Assembly (NCBI GenBank): GCA_025174535.1
Contig: JALBUN010000023.1
Span: 682,001 to 746,000, forward strand
DNA: 64,000 bases
Direction of reading: 5' to 3'
Source: Cantharellus purpuraceus
Lineage: Eukaryota > Basidiomycota > Agaricomycetes > Cantharellales > Hydnaceae
The notes beneath the pieces were generated by a model that saw nothing but the letters and a program-made list of their open reading frames with translations, had not been told where the DNA came from and did no database searches. Of this stretch, positions 28,243 through 39,666 are shown piece after piece. Within the stretch, counting starts at the first letter, position 1. Every line of letters begins with the position of its first letter. The translations under genes and the position numbers were made by a program.

Positions 28243-28776
28243 TCACAATATCCTCCCTGATATCGTATTTTCGCCTCCTATCATTTGATGTGGGCAACTT
28301 GTTATGTGACAGTGTGACAGTACGTGTATCTTTTGCGCGAAAAGTCGTGTTTTGGCGTTGCATATTTGAATGTGAAACCTTGAGCATCAACGCATCGGAG
28401 CTAGGGGTTGAAATGGTTCTGAGACGTTCCAAAGGTGCAACTCTTGTGTGAGACGCGTGACCAGACATGGGTCACAACACGGGGTCCCTCTTGTCCATTC
28501 TATAGGTAAGAATGGGGTGCTACTGCGTCCGCGTGTGCTTAGCCTCCCGTGCTCTGAGACAGTGCAAATCGCAAACACGCCTGAAGACACGTGTTTTAAG
28601 ACATTGTTTCAGACAAGCTATTCGTTGCAGGTACAAATCTCCACGCGTACGATTCTCTATGCTGCTTCGTGTTGTAGTGACCGAGCTCCCTTCTAGTCAC
28701 TGCAGAGTTCCAAAGGGTCAGAAATACGCGTTTTTCACCGATTCTCTCACTTGACTGCCCAGCAGTATAAAAGGCA
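28243..28776. other. Intergenic between E1-beta and the unknown 28.8-kb gene
   Basis: About 530 bp on the upstream side of the next plus-strand gene. No ORF with family features. TATAAAAG is found just before the ATG at 28777. Confidence 0.5.
28765..28773 (+). promoter_or_regulatory. TATA-box-like element next to a start codon
   Basis: The sequence TATAAAAGG ends only a few bases before the ATG at 28777. It is a good TATA consensus but too near to serve that start codon, unless translation begins at the next in-frame Met (MHSGLLSAL, about 70 bp later). Confidence 0.35.
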
Positions 28777-29445
28777 ATGTCCGACGTCAAGAGCAAACCC
28801 ACGATCATTCTCCTCTCTCTTAACAAACAACCATGGTTCAACGACATGCACTCGGGGCTATTGAGTGCCCTGGCTGCCAAGGCTGAAGTCATCGAAGTCA
28901 CTACGCTCGCTGCGCTTCCCACGCTCTCCCCCTCCAAACATTCCGCCGTGTTCATCACAGACGAAGCGCTCACAGAGCGCAAACACGCCAGTGTCCTCTC
29001 CCAGGCCATGGGCTATGCCCAAGCGGGCGGGATTGTGGTCATCGGGGGCCTCTTCAGCTCCTTTGTCAGGTTGGATCACCTTGACGGCCACTTTGTGCAC
29101 TGGGGGCTTTCGTGGAAGGCGGCAGGCTATTCAAGAAGCACGTGTGTGCTCAGCCGTGCGACGCACCCGGGCTTCAGAGGCAACGGACGCTTGCCAGTGG
29201 CCTATAGCATGAAGGCCGTATCGCTCAAAGATGTCTCCCCGGAAGATGTCATGTATAAAAGGAACGACTGGTATGGCGAAGAGAAGGACGAGGAGGACGA
29301 GTACCGCGGCGCCTCGCCCCTTCCCGAGGAAGCCACTGTGGCGTACACCCGGCTCGGCAGCGGATATCTTGGCTATATTGGTGATGTCAATGCAGAGGAG
29401 AATTCGACGATTGTCGTCCTGGCCATGTGCGGTTTGCCAGTGTGA
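28777..29445 (+). CDS. Conserved-looking unknown protein, 222 residues, intronless
   Basis: I do not recognise the family. It is a single uninterrupted frame, unusual here. It begins MSDVKSKPTIILLSLNKQPWF, then alternates strands and helices: EVIEVTTLAALPTLSPSKHS, AVFITDEALTERKHASVLSQ, then GGIVVIGGLFSSFV, HWGLSWKAAGYSRSTC and a C-terminal GSGYLGYIGDVNAEENS. The pattern of buried strands with GG turns looks like a Rossmann or class-I glutamine-amidotransferase-like fold (ThuA/DJ-1-like). No catalytic Cys-His pair in a typical nucleophile elbow is obvious, so this is only an impression. A charged loop (EEKDEEDEY) lies at about residue 170. No signal peptide or membrane segment. High third-position GC supports coding. 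Confidence 0.7.
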   Translation: MSDVKSKPTIILLSLNKQPWFNDMHSGLLSALAAKAEVIEVTTLAALPTLSPSKHSAVFITDEALTERKHASVLSQAMGYAQAGGIVVIGGLFSSFVRLDHLDGHFVHWGLSWKAAGYSRSTCVLSRATHPGFRGNGRLPVAYSMKAVSLKDVSPEDVMYKRNDWYGEEKDEEDEYRGASPLPEEATVAYTRLGSGYLGYIGDVNAEENSTIVVLAMCGLPV

Positions 29446-29548
29446 TGAGACGATTTGGTTGGGAGGGGTCAGAAACGCTAACAACGATCCGGATTATCCA
29501 GGTGTATGATTACCACGAGAGCCAGTCAGAATACTAGTATTACAAATA

Positions 29549-30608
29549 TTACACTGCTGCCTTCTTCCTCACCAACTTGATGCCCAACGAGTTTGCAGCT
29601 ATTTTCTTCTTCTTCGGTGGGGGCAGTGATGATTTGACGGTAACTGTTGGCGCCTTGGTCGCGTTGGAGAGGAGTGAGCTCAGTTCGGGATCCAACACGT
29701 CGGCTTTCCGCTTGATAGTAATAGTTCGTGGCGGGGTTATGTGGACGGATGTGGCAGGGGTCTCGGGCACTGAATCTGAATCGCCGTTTGACGATGGGAC
29801 AGGTTCGACACCGGACGGGCCTGCCACCTTTGAGAATACCTCCTGCACCAACCTTTCGTCTTCCTCCTCTTCTAATCGCCGCTGCCTGTCCTCCTCGTCC
29901 TCAATTTCCTGCATGCCCAACCGCTCCAACAACTCTGTGGCCTGTGCCTGACCTGCACGCTCGTTGCGTGCATTTCTCGCCCGGATATCCTGCAAAGCGT
30001 CTAGAATGTCCATCTCGCGCTTCGAGTCGGTTGTGCGATTCTCTAGCGCCTTCATGGGGTTGTTCTCTTCCTCTTCGAGCTTTGCCAGCCTGTCCTCCTC
30101 TTCCGCCTTTTCGTCTCGCCAAGGCTCAAAATTGCGTTGCGCACCATGTTCGGCAACATAGTCGGTATTCTTGGGGTCAGTCTTGAAGGTGATTTCGGAT
30201 GAACATAGAGTGCTGTCAAGACGGTGAGCCGTTCAATGAGTGCGACGAATGACTGGCCTTACCATTTGATGTAAAACCTGTACAAGACAGGAGTGAGTTG
30301 CGCTGGTTCGACACCCATGCATGGAGACGTACCGGAATATCTTGATACCATAATAGTCCTCGCCATCTACAGTCTCCTTGCGGGCGTTGAATTTCTTGCC
30401 CTTGTATATGTAGTCGCCACAGGTGTTGCATCGCCTGAGGACCGACGTCAATGGCAAATATCAAGACGATAAGACGCGGTGCGCACATGGAAAAGGGGGC
30501 CATGAGACGGACGACCTGCTGGGAGTTCTTTGGGCCCCTCCGTCGTGGGATTTTGGAGGGGTCAAAGTCAGGGGGGTAGTACTTGTTGAGGACCTTTCTT
30601 TCTGACAT
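29549..30608 (-). CDS. YJU2: Splicing factor YJU2 / CWC16 family
   Basis: Joins the spliceosome at the branching step and stabilises the branch helix with the NineTeen complex. Start [20 protein letters not shown] and [20 protein letters not shown] with [20 protein letters not shown] give the CxxC...CxxC zinc centre. Then [32 protein letters not shown] and a coiled-coil acidic stretch ([11 protein letters not shown]). The basic C-terminal tail is [21 protein letters not shown]. Motif order and length (about 300 residues) match the family. Exons split after PFSM and after FYIK. Its start codon is 47 bp from that of NUP37, which is transcribed the other way. Confidence 0.95.
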
Positions 30609-30655
30609 GGTGGTGGCTGAGAGGAAGCGCTGCTTACATAAGTGTTCACCGCGAG

Positions 30656-32179
30656 ATGAACACGCAACTGGAGTACCAGCACGGATCGGACGTCAGTGTC
30701 CTCCGCGGATGCCCCAACCCATACGCCGCAGACCTGCTCGCCGTCGGCGGCGAGCACTCTGTCGAGGTGCTGCAGATGGTGAGTCGCCACACTGACTTTG
30801 ATCACGTGATGGCTGATGATGGTGCCCGGCGCAGGGAGAGCATTCGTGCTCTATCCTCGCCTCCTTCAACATTGGTGCACGCATCACGGCCTTGGCATGG
30901 TCGCCCCGCACGACGTCCCCCTCCCAGGTGGATGCCTGGTTTCTCGAGTGCGCACACCCGCCAGTGCTAGTCGTTTTCTGTTCATGATTTTCTGCGTAGA
31001 TTGGTGGCTGCAGGGGAGGATTTGAACCTGAGGCTGCTCACAAAATCACACGATGACGCGTCTGAGAACGTGTTTGTCTTTGGCGGGGGGCTGAGTGGCC
31101 ACCGAAGGACCGTCAACGACCTCACATGGTGTGGTGGTTTCGGAGAGGACAGCTACCGATATCTCGCCTCGGTGGGCGGTGCGCACCGTCTCTCGCACTT
31201 ACTCTAGCACTCACTCACGAGCAACGATTTCCAGACGACAAAATACTGCTCTTCTGGGATCTGTCCCCCGGCCCAGCAGAGAATGCCGCGGCGAACGGCG
31301 CAGCGTCCTCTCCCGCCGCACAGCCGCGTGCCGCCTCCCCCTCCAGCCGCCCAGAACCCCTCGCCTTCGCGGTCTCCTACGCGCACCCCCTGCACTCTGT
31401 CGCCTCGCACCCCTCCACCTCAAAGGAGCTCGTCGTCTCCGACTCACAGGGCTCCGTCTTCGTCGTCGACTGGCGCGTCGACCCCGCCGACGAGGACCCG
31501 GAGGATCGTTATCGCGGCCTCAGCATCGCGCAGCTCATCGACCCCCGTGCCTTGGCGCACGCACGGACGGGGATGCAGACCGTCTGGGGCGGCTCCGTGG
31601 CGTGGCAGCAGCAAGACTCCAATCTGTACGTGATTCCCCCCCTCGCAGCCAGTCCCCAGTGCTCACGCGCCGACCCTTGGCCGTGTTGGTAGCGTGGGCG
31701 CCGCATATGGCTCGCGCTGGTCCATATGGGACCTGCGCAAGCTCCAAGGCGGCAAGCCCATTTCAACAGGGCCAGGCTTTGTCCATGGCACCCATCGCTT
31801 CCGGTACGCACACACACACACGCCCTCACTCACGCTCACTGCCTCACTCACACCCACTGCCCCCCCCCCTCCCCTCCACGCTCACCCCACCAGCTGGTGC
31901 CCCACCGACCCCCACCTCTTCGCCCTCTCCTCCCTCTCCCCCCTCGAAGACGCCGCCATCCACATCCACAACACCGCCTACGCCCAAAGCGCCCCCCGCG
32001 AGCTCGTGCTGCGCCCCCGCCCGCACCGCGTGCGCGACTTTGACTGGCTCGGCGCCCCCGCGGCCAGCAGCAGCGGCCCACTGCGCGCGCCGGGGGCGCA
32101 CCACCCCCGCTTCGCGGCAGCCGTTGGGCGCAATGTACTCATCGTCCAGGTGGGGCCCAACGGCGCTGCCACCGCATGA
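30656..32179 (+). CDS. NUP37: WD40 nucleoporin Nup37
   Basis: Nup37 is a beta-propeller subunit of the Y (Nup107-160) complex, the nuclear pore scaffold. Exons give [45 protein letters not shown] (compare the family GVR.D.IAWSPE), [62 protein letters not shown] and [18 protein letters not shown]. Later come [17 protein letters not shown] and [14 protein letters not shown]. The spacing of the WSIWDL and FRWCP motifs is that of Nup37. The third position is strongly GC-rich. A Ser/Ala/Pro insert sits after [11 protein letters not shown]. The transcript is head to head with YJU2 and shares a very short promoter. Confidence 0.8.
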
Positions 32180-32710
32180 GGTCGCCCCACTGCTTGTCTC
32201 GTGTTGTTTGCTTCCACGTTCGTTTAAAGCTACATTGTACCTACCCCAGAAACGACTGCACCATAACTCGAATCTTCACTTTTATTTTCGTTTACTTCAC
32301 GCGCACCCCCCTTGGCTACACAGACCGAGGTGACAAGGGAGGGTGTGGGCCGCCAGACATGACTTTTAAAAGCTACATTGTACAGTACTTACTCGACCAA
32401 CGATTGCGCACACCATAACTCGAACATCATCATCATCAGATAGACAAGGAAGCTGCAGACAGACAAACAAACAAAACAAAAACGCAGATTATGTATGACA
32501 CAAGTGTGGGTGGAGGGAAAGGACAAGGCGAGAGACAAACACGAAAAAGTAGTAGGGCACCAACGGAAAGACTAGCACAAAACAAACAAGGAAAAAGAAC
32601 AAAAGGGAAGTTCCGCAACAGCAGTCTAAACCAATCTAGCTCATGAAACAAGGACAGAGGGAAAGAAAAGTCGGGCAGATCGATCCCGCTGGTGCGTGGG
32701 CGACGTGTGC
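32180..32710. other. Convergent 3' flanks of NUP37 and the Zn2Cys6 gene
   Basis: About 530 bp with no coding signal. It contains a partly repeated block: AAAGCTACATTGTAC at 32226 and again at 32369, and CACCATAACTCGAA at 32259 and 32411. A CAAA-rich stretch lies near 32460-32480. Probably both 3' UTRs. Confidence 0.6.
32226..32424 (+). repeat. Imperfect duplication in the NUP37 3' flank
   Basis: Two copies of AAAGCTACATTGTAC (143 bp apart), each followed by CACCATAACTCGAA (152 bp apart). The intervening sequence differs, so this is an old, diverged tandem duplication of about 45-55 bp. Confidence 0.6.
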
Positions 32711-35700
32711 TTACCCTGCTGAGAGGGGGCCAGTGTGGCCGTATGACGGTTGCATTTGATCCATCGTACGGTAGGGCGCGTTCATATACATGGAGGGTGC
32801 CCCATGGCCGTACCCTGCCACAACCACGTCAGCACGCGCAGGGCACGAGGGAGAGAAAAAAAAAAAAAAAGAAAAAACGTATAAAGCTTAAACCCACGCA
32901 CCCATCTCCGAATGCATATTATACCAATACGCCAGCTCCATCTTCATATTCGGAGCCGCCTCCCCATCCGCCAGCTGTTCCAGCGCCGCCGCCGCCGCCG
33001 CACTGGCATCCGCAGGCCCCCCCGCGCCGCCACCGGCGCCACCCACCGCCCCTGCCCCCCCGCCACTGTGTCCATAGCCCTGCAGCTGCAGCTCAGGCGG
33101 AATATCCCCGTCGGGCGAGACGAGCGGGTGCGCAGGCAAGTGTGGCGACGCGGGAAAGTGCCACGGATACGACGTGTACGTTGCCTGCGGCGTCGTCGCA
33201 TGCGTGGGGCGCGGCTGGTACAGGCCCGACGTCACTACCGCAGGACGCTGATTGCCCGCCACACTGCCGTTATTGCTGCTGTTGCTGCTGTTGGCGACAC
33301 TGTTATTGCTGTTGCCGCTGCCGCCACCGCCGTTGTTGTTGTTGTTCATACTGCTATTGTGGCTATTCCCACCGGCCCCCGCGCCATTGATGGCGCCCGA
33401 CCGCGAATATGACATGGACGCGCTATTCGGCGGCGTAAGCCGCGCCAGCGTAGACCCCATGGCATGCCCCAAAGTCGGGGACATGACGTGGGTGGCGCCA
33501 CCGTGCACGCCATTCCGCTGGTCGCGCTGCCGCTCATGCTGCTGCTGCTGCTGCTGTTGTGAACGTGCCTGCATCTCGGCCGCCTTCCGCTCGCGCTCTG
33601 CCTGTCGCTGCCGCAGCGCGCGGTCCTTCACCACGAGCGTGCGCAAGAAGCGTCCGTGGTACTCGAGGGACACGGACATGGTCTTTGCCGCGTCCTGGTA
33701 GGCGTCGGCGGCGGCATTGATGAGGCTGTAGATATGGTCTTGCGCGTCCTCGCCAATCTCGGGGCCAGCGATGGAGCTGCGAAGGAGCTGCGGGGGCGTA
33801 AAGTGAGCGGCACACGATCATCACACGCAAACCCAAGCGCACCTTGAGCAAAAAGACCGCCGAATACGCCGTCATCACTGTAATAGAGTCCTGTGCATAC
33901 CGCTAAAAGCAGCGAAACGTAAAGCCAAGAGCGAGACCGACACTGCAGGACTACCCACCAACATATCCACCTTTGCAAACTCTTCCCCCACCAGCTTCAA
34001 CGTATGCACGGCACTCTCATAACACACCGTCAGCGGGGGCAAACTCGGTGCCCGCCGCGCCGACCCGCCCACCGTCATCAGCAGCAAGGACGACTGCAGG
34101 CCAAACGAGTTTAGGAACAGCCGCACGTGCAGCTTGAAGAAGAGCAGCAGCGAAAAGTGGAAGCGTTCACCGCCGGCTGTGCACAGTGTGTGGCGTGAGT
34201 GCGATGGGACAGCACAACAGTGCCAACATCAGGAAACCCACCTTTCCTCACATTATCCACCCAGTCCTCCTCCCACGCCTCCAGCTTTCTATTGCAGCCG
34301 CGCAGCAGAATCTCGTAATTCACATCCGCAGGCATATACCTCGACGCATGGGAGGGACCGCCGCCGCCGCCGCCGCCGCCGCCAACAGAGCCACTGGCAT
34401 GCGTCGTCGCATGCACGGCACGCGCCTTGTGGAGGAAAAACACATCCGTGACCTCGGCGGCAATGTACCTTAGCTGTGCTTGCGCCGCCACTACCGTATC
34501 GATCGGCGCCAACGTGCTCGTGGTATGCCACGTGGAAGAGTGACGGATAATGTCGTCCTGGGAGGTGGAGGCACTTGGTCAGCAAACGCATGGGCGCCAG
34601 ACGGGGGCGGCGCACCTCGGGTAGCATCCACATGCGTCCGGTCTGCATGCTCAAACTGCGGTCGTGCACCCAGAGCACGAGGTAGGTGCGCTCGCGGTTG
34701 CGGCGCTCGAGCCGTTGCAGGGACGACTCGCCGGCGGGTGCGTCTGGCGTGTACGCGTTCAATCCCAGCTCGACCGCCATGCGACAGGCCTGCGCCAAAA
34801 AAAAAGCATCAGTGTGTGTGCCGACGGGGCGGGCTGGCTTACATATCCTATATAGGTCCACGTGCGCTGGAGGAGACGACGGCGTCAATGTGGGCAGCGC
34901 GTGGAGACAGGACACATGTACGCACGGAATCATCGGGCTCCTTCCAATACGTCATACACATGAACGCCTGGACGACCTCGACGCGCTTCCAGCCCTCCTT
35001 GAACGCACGGATACACATGTCCTCGGCGACACGCTGGCAGGCACGGAAGCGGTCCGGCTGCCAAAACTTGCTGCCCACCATCAAGAGGGTGGCGAAGAGC
35101 AAGGGACACCGTGCGCGCACATACGCGGGCGTGTGCAGGGCCGGATCGAACAGGTTGATGAACGGGTTCAGACGGACGAAAATCTGCGGCGGGACGCCCA
35201 TGCGTTCAGTCAGCGCGGAGGACGGGACACGGGGGGGGGCGCACCATTTCGAAGAGCTGGACGACGTCGGCGTCGTCCATGAGGGAGGCGAGGACGGGAT
35301 CGTCGAGAGCGACGGGGGCGGGGGCGCGGGGGGGCAGACTGGGGGTGGCGGGTGCCGCGTCGCGCTGTGCCTGTGCCTGGCGCGGGGGGAGACCGGTGGG
35401 GGGCGGGGGAGGGCGGTGGGGCTGGGAGGGGGACTGGGTCTTGCGCGGGGACGGCTTGGTGGCGTCGTCGCAGCGGGTGAGGACGGTGCCGAAGAAGCTC
35501 TGCCGACGGCCCTCCCGCTCGACCATGGGCGCAGGGTACATGGTGTCGTCCACATCCTTGTCGTCGTCGTCGGGATCCGCGTCCATGGGCGCGGGCGAGC
35601 AGGTGCGTGGCGGGTACCGGCCCGGGGGCGGCGGGAACGGCGGGAACGGCTGCGCGGGGGCGGGGGCAGAGTAGGGTGGCTGGGTCGGCGGCGCACGGGC

Positions 35701-36256
35701 CACGCTGTTGGGCACGTAGACGTCGCGGGGCGAGAAGCGCGAGTGGAAGGCGGGGTCGAGCGGGACAGAGCGCGAGTTGGACACGGGGAAGGGCGTCTGT
35801 GGGGGCGCAATGTCGATGCTGGAACTGGTCTTTTGGGCCGTGACGCCCTTTTCGAGCTTGCGGAGCATCTTGGATGCATCGGACAGTCTGCAGAGGGTGA
35901 GCAGAGCAGGCGCAGCAGCACAGGGGGCGCACTTTGAGCCGGGTTTTCTGCCTCGGCGGTGTTTCTCAAAGACGCATCTGTGTGGGGGGTGAGCGGGTGG
36001 GCACGACGCCGACGGGGAGACACGCGCACTCGACATTGGAGCGGCGGCAGCGCTGGCAGGGCTTGGCGCCGTCGTCCTCTGCGCCGACACACTTCATCTG
36101 GCAGAGCGGGTGAGCGCGATGGACAGACCGACGAGGGGGGGAACACACCTTTGCGGCCCGACAGACGGAGCAGGCGCGTGCGCCGCGGGAGACGGCGGGC
36201 TTGATGTCTGGAGAGTCGGGGACGATGGGGTGATCGGTGGGCATGCTGTCTGACAT
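32711..36256 (-). CDS. Zn2Cys6 transcription factor with fungal-specific regulatory domain
   Basis: Likely nuclear DNA-binding regulator. The N-terminus carries the binuclear zinc cluster: CSVCRAAKMKC, then CQRCRRSNVEC with introns inside, followed by the basic linker HRRGRKPG and a short coiled-coil stretch (MLRKLEKGV). The middle (residues about 250-650) matches the fungal_trans domain: VRLNPFINLFDPALHT, CPLLFATLLMVGSKFW, RVEVVQAFMCMTYWKE, YACRMAVELGLN and LERRNRERTYLVLWVHDRSLSMQTGR. The C-terminus is low complexity: Gln runs, an Asn/Gly/Ser-rich stretch, and a short last exon ending QPSYGHTGPLSAG (stop at 32711). The domain layout resembles PriB-like regulators of mushrooms. The target genes are unknown. 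Third positions are GC-rich. Confidence 0.88.
32856..32870 (+). repeat. A15 homopolymer in the last intron of the Zn2Cys6 gene
   Basis: Fifteen A on the plus strand (T on the coding strand). As a poly-pyrimidine tract it lies upstream of the acceptor TTGTGGCAG of the final exon. Confidence 0.8.
33270..33562. repeat. Codon-repeat tracts (Ser/Asn/Gly and Gln) in the Zn2Cys6 gene
   Basis: GCTGTT/GTTGTT-type runs near 33270-33345 encode Asn/Ser/Gly stretches. The CTG run at 33538-33561 encodes a short poly-Gln. All are in frame on the minus strand and lie in the disordered C-terminal activation region. Confidence 0.85.
34358..34383. repeat. (CCG)n tract encoding poly-Gly
   Basis: About eight CCG units. 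On the minus strand they encode nine or so Gly residues between GSV and PSHAS inside the regulatory domain of the Zn2Cys6 factor. Confidence 0.9.
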
Positions 36257-36868
36257 GGCGTCGAGACGAGGCAAGAGGTGCGAGCGAGGACAGGAGCGTG
36301 AGTCCGGCTATCGGGGATTGAAATAGAAGCCGTGCGGAGACCGGCTCCGGGTCAGGCCAAGACCCCGGTCTCCGTGCCTCTGGCAGGTGTCCCGGGGACG
36401 TGTCGGTCCCACCTGGCTGGCTGGCAGACGGTCTCCGGCGTTCTGGGCCTGCGCCCCAAGTCGCCGCTGCCGGACTCGCGCGACAGGCAGCGGTGGTGGG
36501 CCCACGCGCTGGCTCTGCGCTGGCTCTGCGCCGCCGCCCATCGACGGCGACCGATCGCTTTGGCCGGATGTCCAGGTATGCAGACCTGGCCAGCCATTTC
36601 CGCGACCGCAGTCTTGCGGGGCTGGTCGCCGATCGCACGCCTGGCACGTGTGACCCCCCCGATCAAGTGGCACCCCCTCTCGCTGCAGGACGCAGTTCGG
36701 ATCACACTGGTCGTCAAGCGGCTCGCGCAGGGCCACACATCAGTGTGGATTTTCCCCGAGATGCACCCGGCCACGGCTTTACATCACAGGCACGCTCATG
36801 ATCCAATATAGAAGCCCGGAGCAGACCACTCGGTGTCGGCCACCCTGCCCCGCCCCGTCGTCCCGCCC
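36257..36868. other. GC-rich spacer between the Zn2Cys6 gene and GUS1
   Basis: About 610 bp. Open frames exist on both strands but only because stops are rare in GC-rich DNA; none has a motif or splice structure. It should hold the promoter of the Zn2Cys6 gene and the 3' UTR of GUS1. Confidence 0.5.
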
Positions 36869-39666
36869 CTACGCGCCGTACACGCTCGCCACCTTGTACA
36901 TCCCGGTCTCCGCGTGCGCCACCACCGCCTCCTCCCCATACACGCGCGCAAGCCCGTACATCCCCGTCGCCACCCCCCCGCCGCCGGCGTGCGGCAGCAC
37001 CACCCGCCCGCCGTGCGCCGCAGCGGCCCTGGCCTGGGCCGCGGACTTGCTCGCCACACCGGCAGCCCTCCCGTCGGGAATACGCACAAACGCCATCTCC
37101 CCCGCCTCCACCCGGTCCACGCGATAGTACCCCTTGCGCTCAAACTGCATCACGTCTCCCACGCCCAGCGCCCGAACCCCCGCGTCCGCCCACGCACTCA
37201 CCCGAAACTCGCTCTCCCGCGTCACATGGTCCGCCACGTCGTCCGTCTCCTCCAGCCGCTTCTTGGTGATCAGATAGTCGTAGTCCAGCAGCGTCACGCT
37301 GGCCAGCGCATGCTGCGACGCCGCCGGGTCCGCCAGCCACGTGACCTTCTTCGACGTCCTCTTAACGTCCCCGCCCAGGTGCAGGTCCGCCGCAAGGGCC
37401 GTCACCGTGTCCATGCCAACCTCTGTTCCGCGGATGAACGCATTCCCCCAGTCCATCAGCGTGATCTGCCCGGGCCATCCACATCAGCACACACACCACC
37501 ACAGGGTCGCGCCACTCGCCTCCTCCCCGTCCGCGAATGACCGCGCGTCCGTTTGCTCCACCAGTATCACAGGCGCGTACACCGTCTGCTTCGTTCCCAC
37601 CGCCGCGTTCTTCTTGTGCTTTGGATGCCGTCGCACCTCCACCGGGACATTCCCGCGCAGCCTCACCCTCACCCTGACGGGCACCAACGTCAGCCACACG
37701 CCTGCACGGCCAAACAAACGACCACCCACGCATTGGCCTTCTCGATCGCCCAGAACCGCGGCGCCACCGGATCGATCACCTTTTTGTTCAGGGCCCAGAT
37801 CGCGTCCCATTCGAGCGACACCACCGCCTGCGACGGGCCCTGCGCCAGCATGTACTGCCGCAGCGCCTCCACCGTCAGTCCGCGCCGCCGGATCCCTGCA
37901 CGCATGCCGTCAGCACCACCACGCCGCGGCCCGCCCCCCGCGCGCCGCACCTCGTACCGTGGGGAAGCGCGGGTCGTCCCAGCCCCGCACCAGTCCCTCG
38001 CTCACAAACCACCGCAGCTTGCGCTTCGACAGCAGAGTGTAGACAAAGTTGAGCCGGCTGCCAGTGCCCCCGTCAGTCCAGTCGCCCGCGCGAGCCGCCG
38101 GCCCTACCTAAAGTCCCACACGGCCGCCTTCCGCAGGCCCAGCGCGTCCGTCATCCACCGGTACTGCGGGTTGCGGTCCCTGTACTCGTTCGTCCGCAGC
38201 GCATGCGTCACGCCCTCGAGCGAGTCCACCACCGGGCACGCAAAGTCGTACGTCGGGTAGATCTTCCACTGGTCTCTGCACAGGCGGTCAGCGTCAGAAC
38301 AGGCAGCGCGGCGCCACCCACCCCGTGCGGTGGTGCGCAAGCACGTTGCACCGGTACACGACAGGGTCGCGCAGCGCCTTGTTCGCATCGTCCACGCTGA
38401 TCTTGGCGCGGAGGCACCACCGTCGCCCCTCGGTGCTCCCCGTCTTCATCTCTGCAAACCGTGCCAGGTTCTCCTCCACCGTCGCCTCCCGCCGCACAGA
38501 GGCGACGCCGTCCATCCGCTCCTGCCGCATCTGCTCCGCGTCAACAGGCGCACACAACACGACACTGCACACGCGCCTTTGTCTGTTCCGTGTCGTCGGC
38601 GTAGGCACGGCCCCTTTCGATCAGCGTGACCGCGAGCCCGTACAGCTGCTCAAAGTAGTCCGACGTGTGTGTGACGCGGTCCCCCACGACCTCCAGCAGC
38701 GTCAGGTCCTCCAGAATCGTCTCCTCAAACTCGGACTGGTGCGTGACGTCAGACGCTGACAAAGCAGGAGAGAGGGACACGTGCCGTTTCCTTGCTGGGG
38801 TTCGTGTCGTCGAAGCGTATGATGAGCGTGCCGTGGTACATTTGCGCAAAGTACTGGTTCAGCATGGCTGCCTTGGCGTGCCCAATGTGCAGGTAGCCGC
38901 TCGGCTCTGGCGGGAAGCGGGTGACGACCTGGCCGTCGACGGCGCCGGGCAGACCCAGCGCGAACGAGCCCGCCGTCTTGTTTGCCCTGGCCTGTCGCGA
39001 CGGCGTGGGCGGGGTGCTGGGGAGAGCGGGGGGAGTCATGTACATACCTTGTTGGACCGCGCCTCGGCGAGGCGTGCAATGGCATCCTGTGTGGCTCCGA
39101 GGCTCTCAACGTGCGCACACCAGCGCTGCAGATGGGGGTGCCGGTGGTTTTTCAGCAGGCCCGCGGCCTTTGTCGAGGCTGGAGGACGGGTCAGCAACGG
39201 TGGGACGGTGGCTCGTGCACGACGCACATTTGAGTGCGCCCCACACGCCCCAGTCGGCCACGGTCATCTCATGGCCCACAAGGAATGTACGCAAGGCGAG
39301 GTGGTCGTCCAAGGCGTCGAGCGCAGCCACCCATTCGGGGAACGACGTGATTCCCGGCAAGGCGTCTGCCCGAGACAGAAAACCCGATGCCTGCATTCTC
39401 GTGCTGTAAGCCCCGCAAAACAAAGGGGACCGAGCCCTTGACGCTACCTTGGCGCTGTCGTCTGCATAATTGGCCTCTTTGGCAATGTAGTTGACAATGG
39501 CGATGACGCCAGTCACCTGCGTGCCGGCGTGCTCCAAAACGACCTTGTCGACGCTGGTGTCGAACTGGATGTCGATTTGCGGCTTTGGATGGACAAATGT
39601 GGCGAGCACCAGCGGTGCATAAGGAAAGGGAGATGCTCCAGGATTCAAGGTGAGCCTGCAGGCCAT
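36869..39666 (-). CDS. GUS1: Cytosolic glutamyl-tRNA synthetase
   Basis: Charges tRNA-Glu in the cytosol. The N-terminal GST-like domain ([14 protein letters not shown] ... [15 protein letters not shown] ... [18 protein letters not shown]) is where yeast Gus1 binds Arc1. The class I core follows: HIGH motif in [69 protein letters not shown] and the KMSKS equivalent LSKRKL in [16 protein letters not shown]. The eukaryotic archaeal-type anticodon-binding beta barrels end the core ([27 protein letters not shown]). The last 60 residues carry two GMY-x(2)-A-x-VYG motifs ([20 protein letters not shown]). The wording is GluRS, not GlnRS. Start is 102 bp from the LEU4 start, in the opposite direction. 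Confidence 0.95.

Noticed and set aside
28777..29445. ThuA or DJ-1/PfpI glutamine-amidotransferase identity
   Set aside because: The strand and GG-turn rhythm is suggestive, but no nucleophile elbow or conserved catalytic pair was found, so it is left as unknown.
31095..32333. 412-codon plus-strand ORF over NUP37
   Set aside because: Wrong frame of NUP37; Arg/Pro-rich, crosses introns, no WD repeats.
34480..35937. Long plus-strand ORF (485 codons)
   Set aside because: It lies antisense to the Zn2Cys6 gene in GC-rich DNA where stops are rare. Its translation is Arg/Gly/Val-rich without motifs, while the minus strand gives a clear fungal_trans protein.
34848..36647. Long minus-strand ORF (599 codons)
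   Set aside because: Shifted-frame shadow of the Zn2Cys6 gene, Pro/Arg/Ser-rich. It merges only briefly with the true frame and skips the zinc cluster.
36332..36811. Plus and minus ORFs in the spacer before GUS1
   Set aside because: Both strands open because of GC richness; no family motif, no splice structure, no consistent codon bias.
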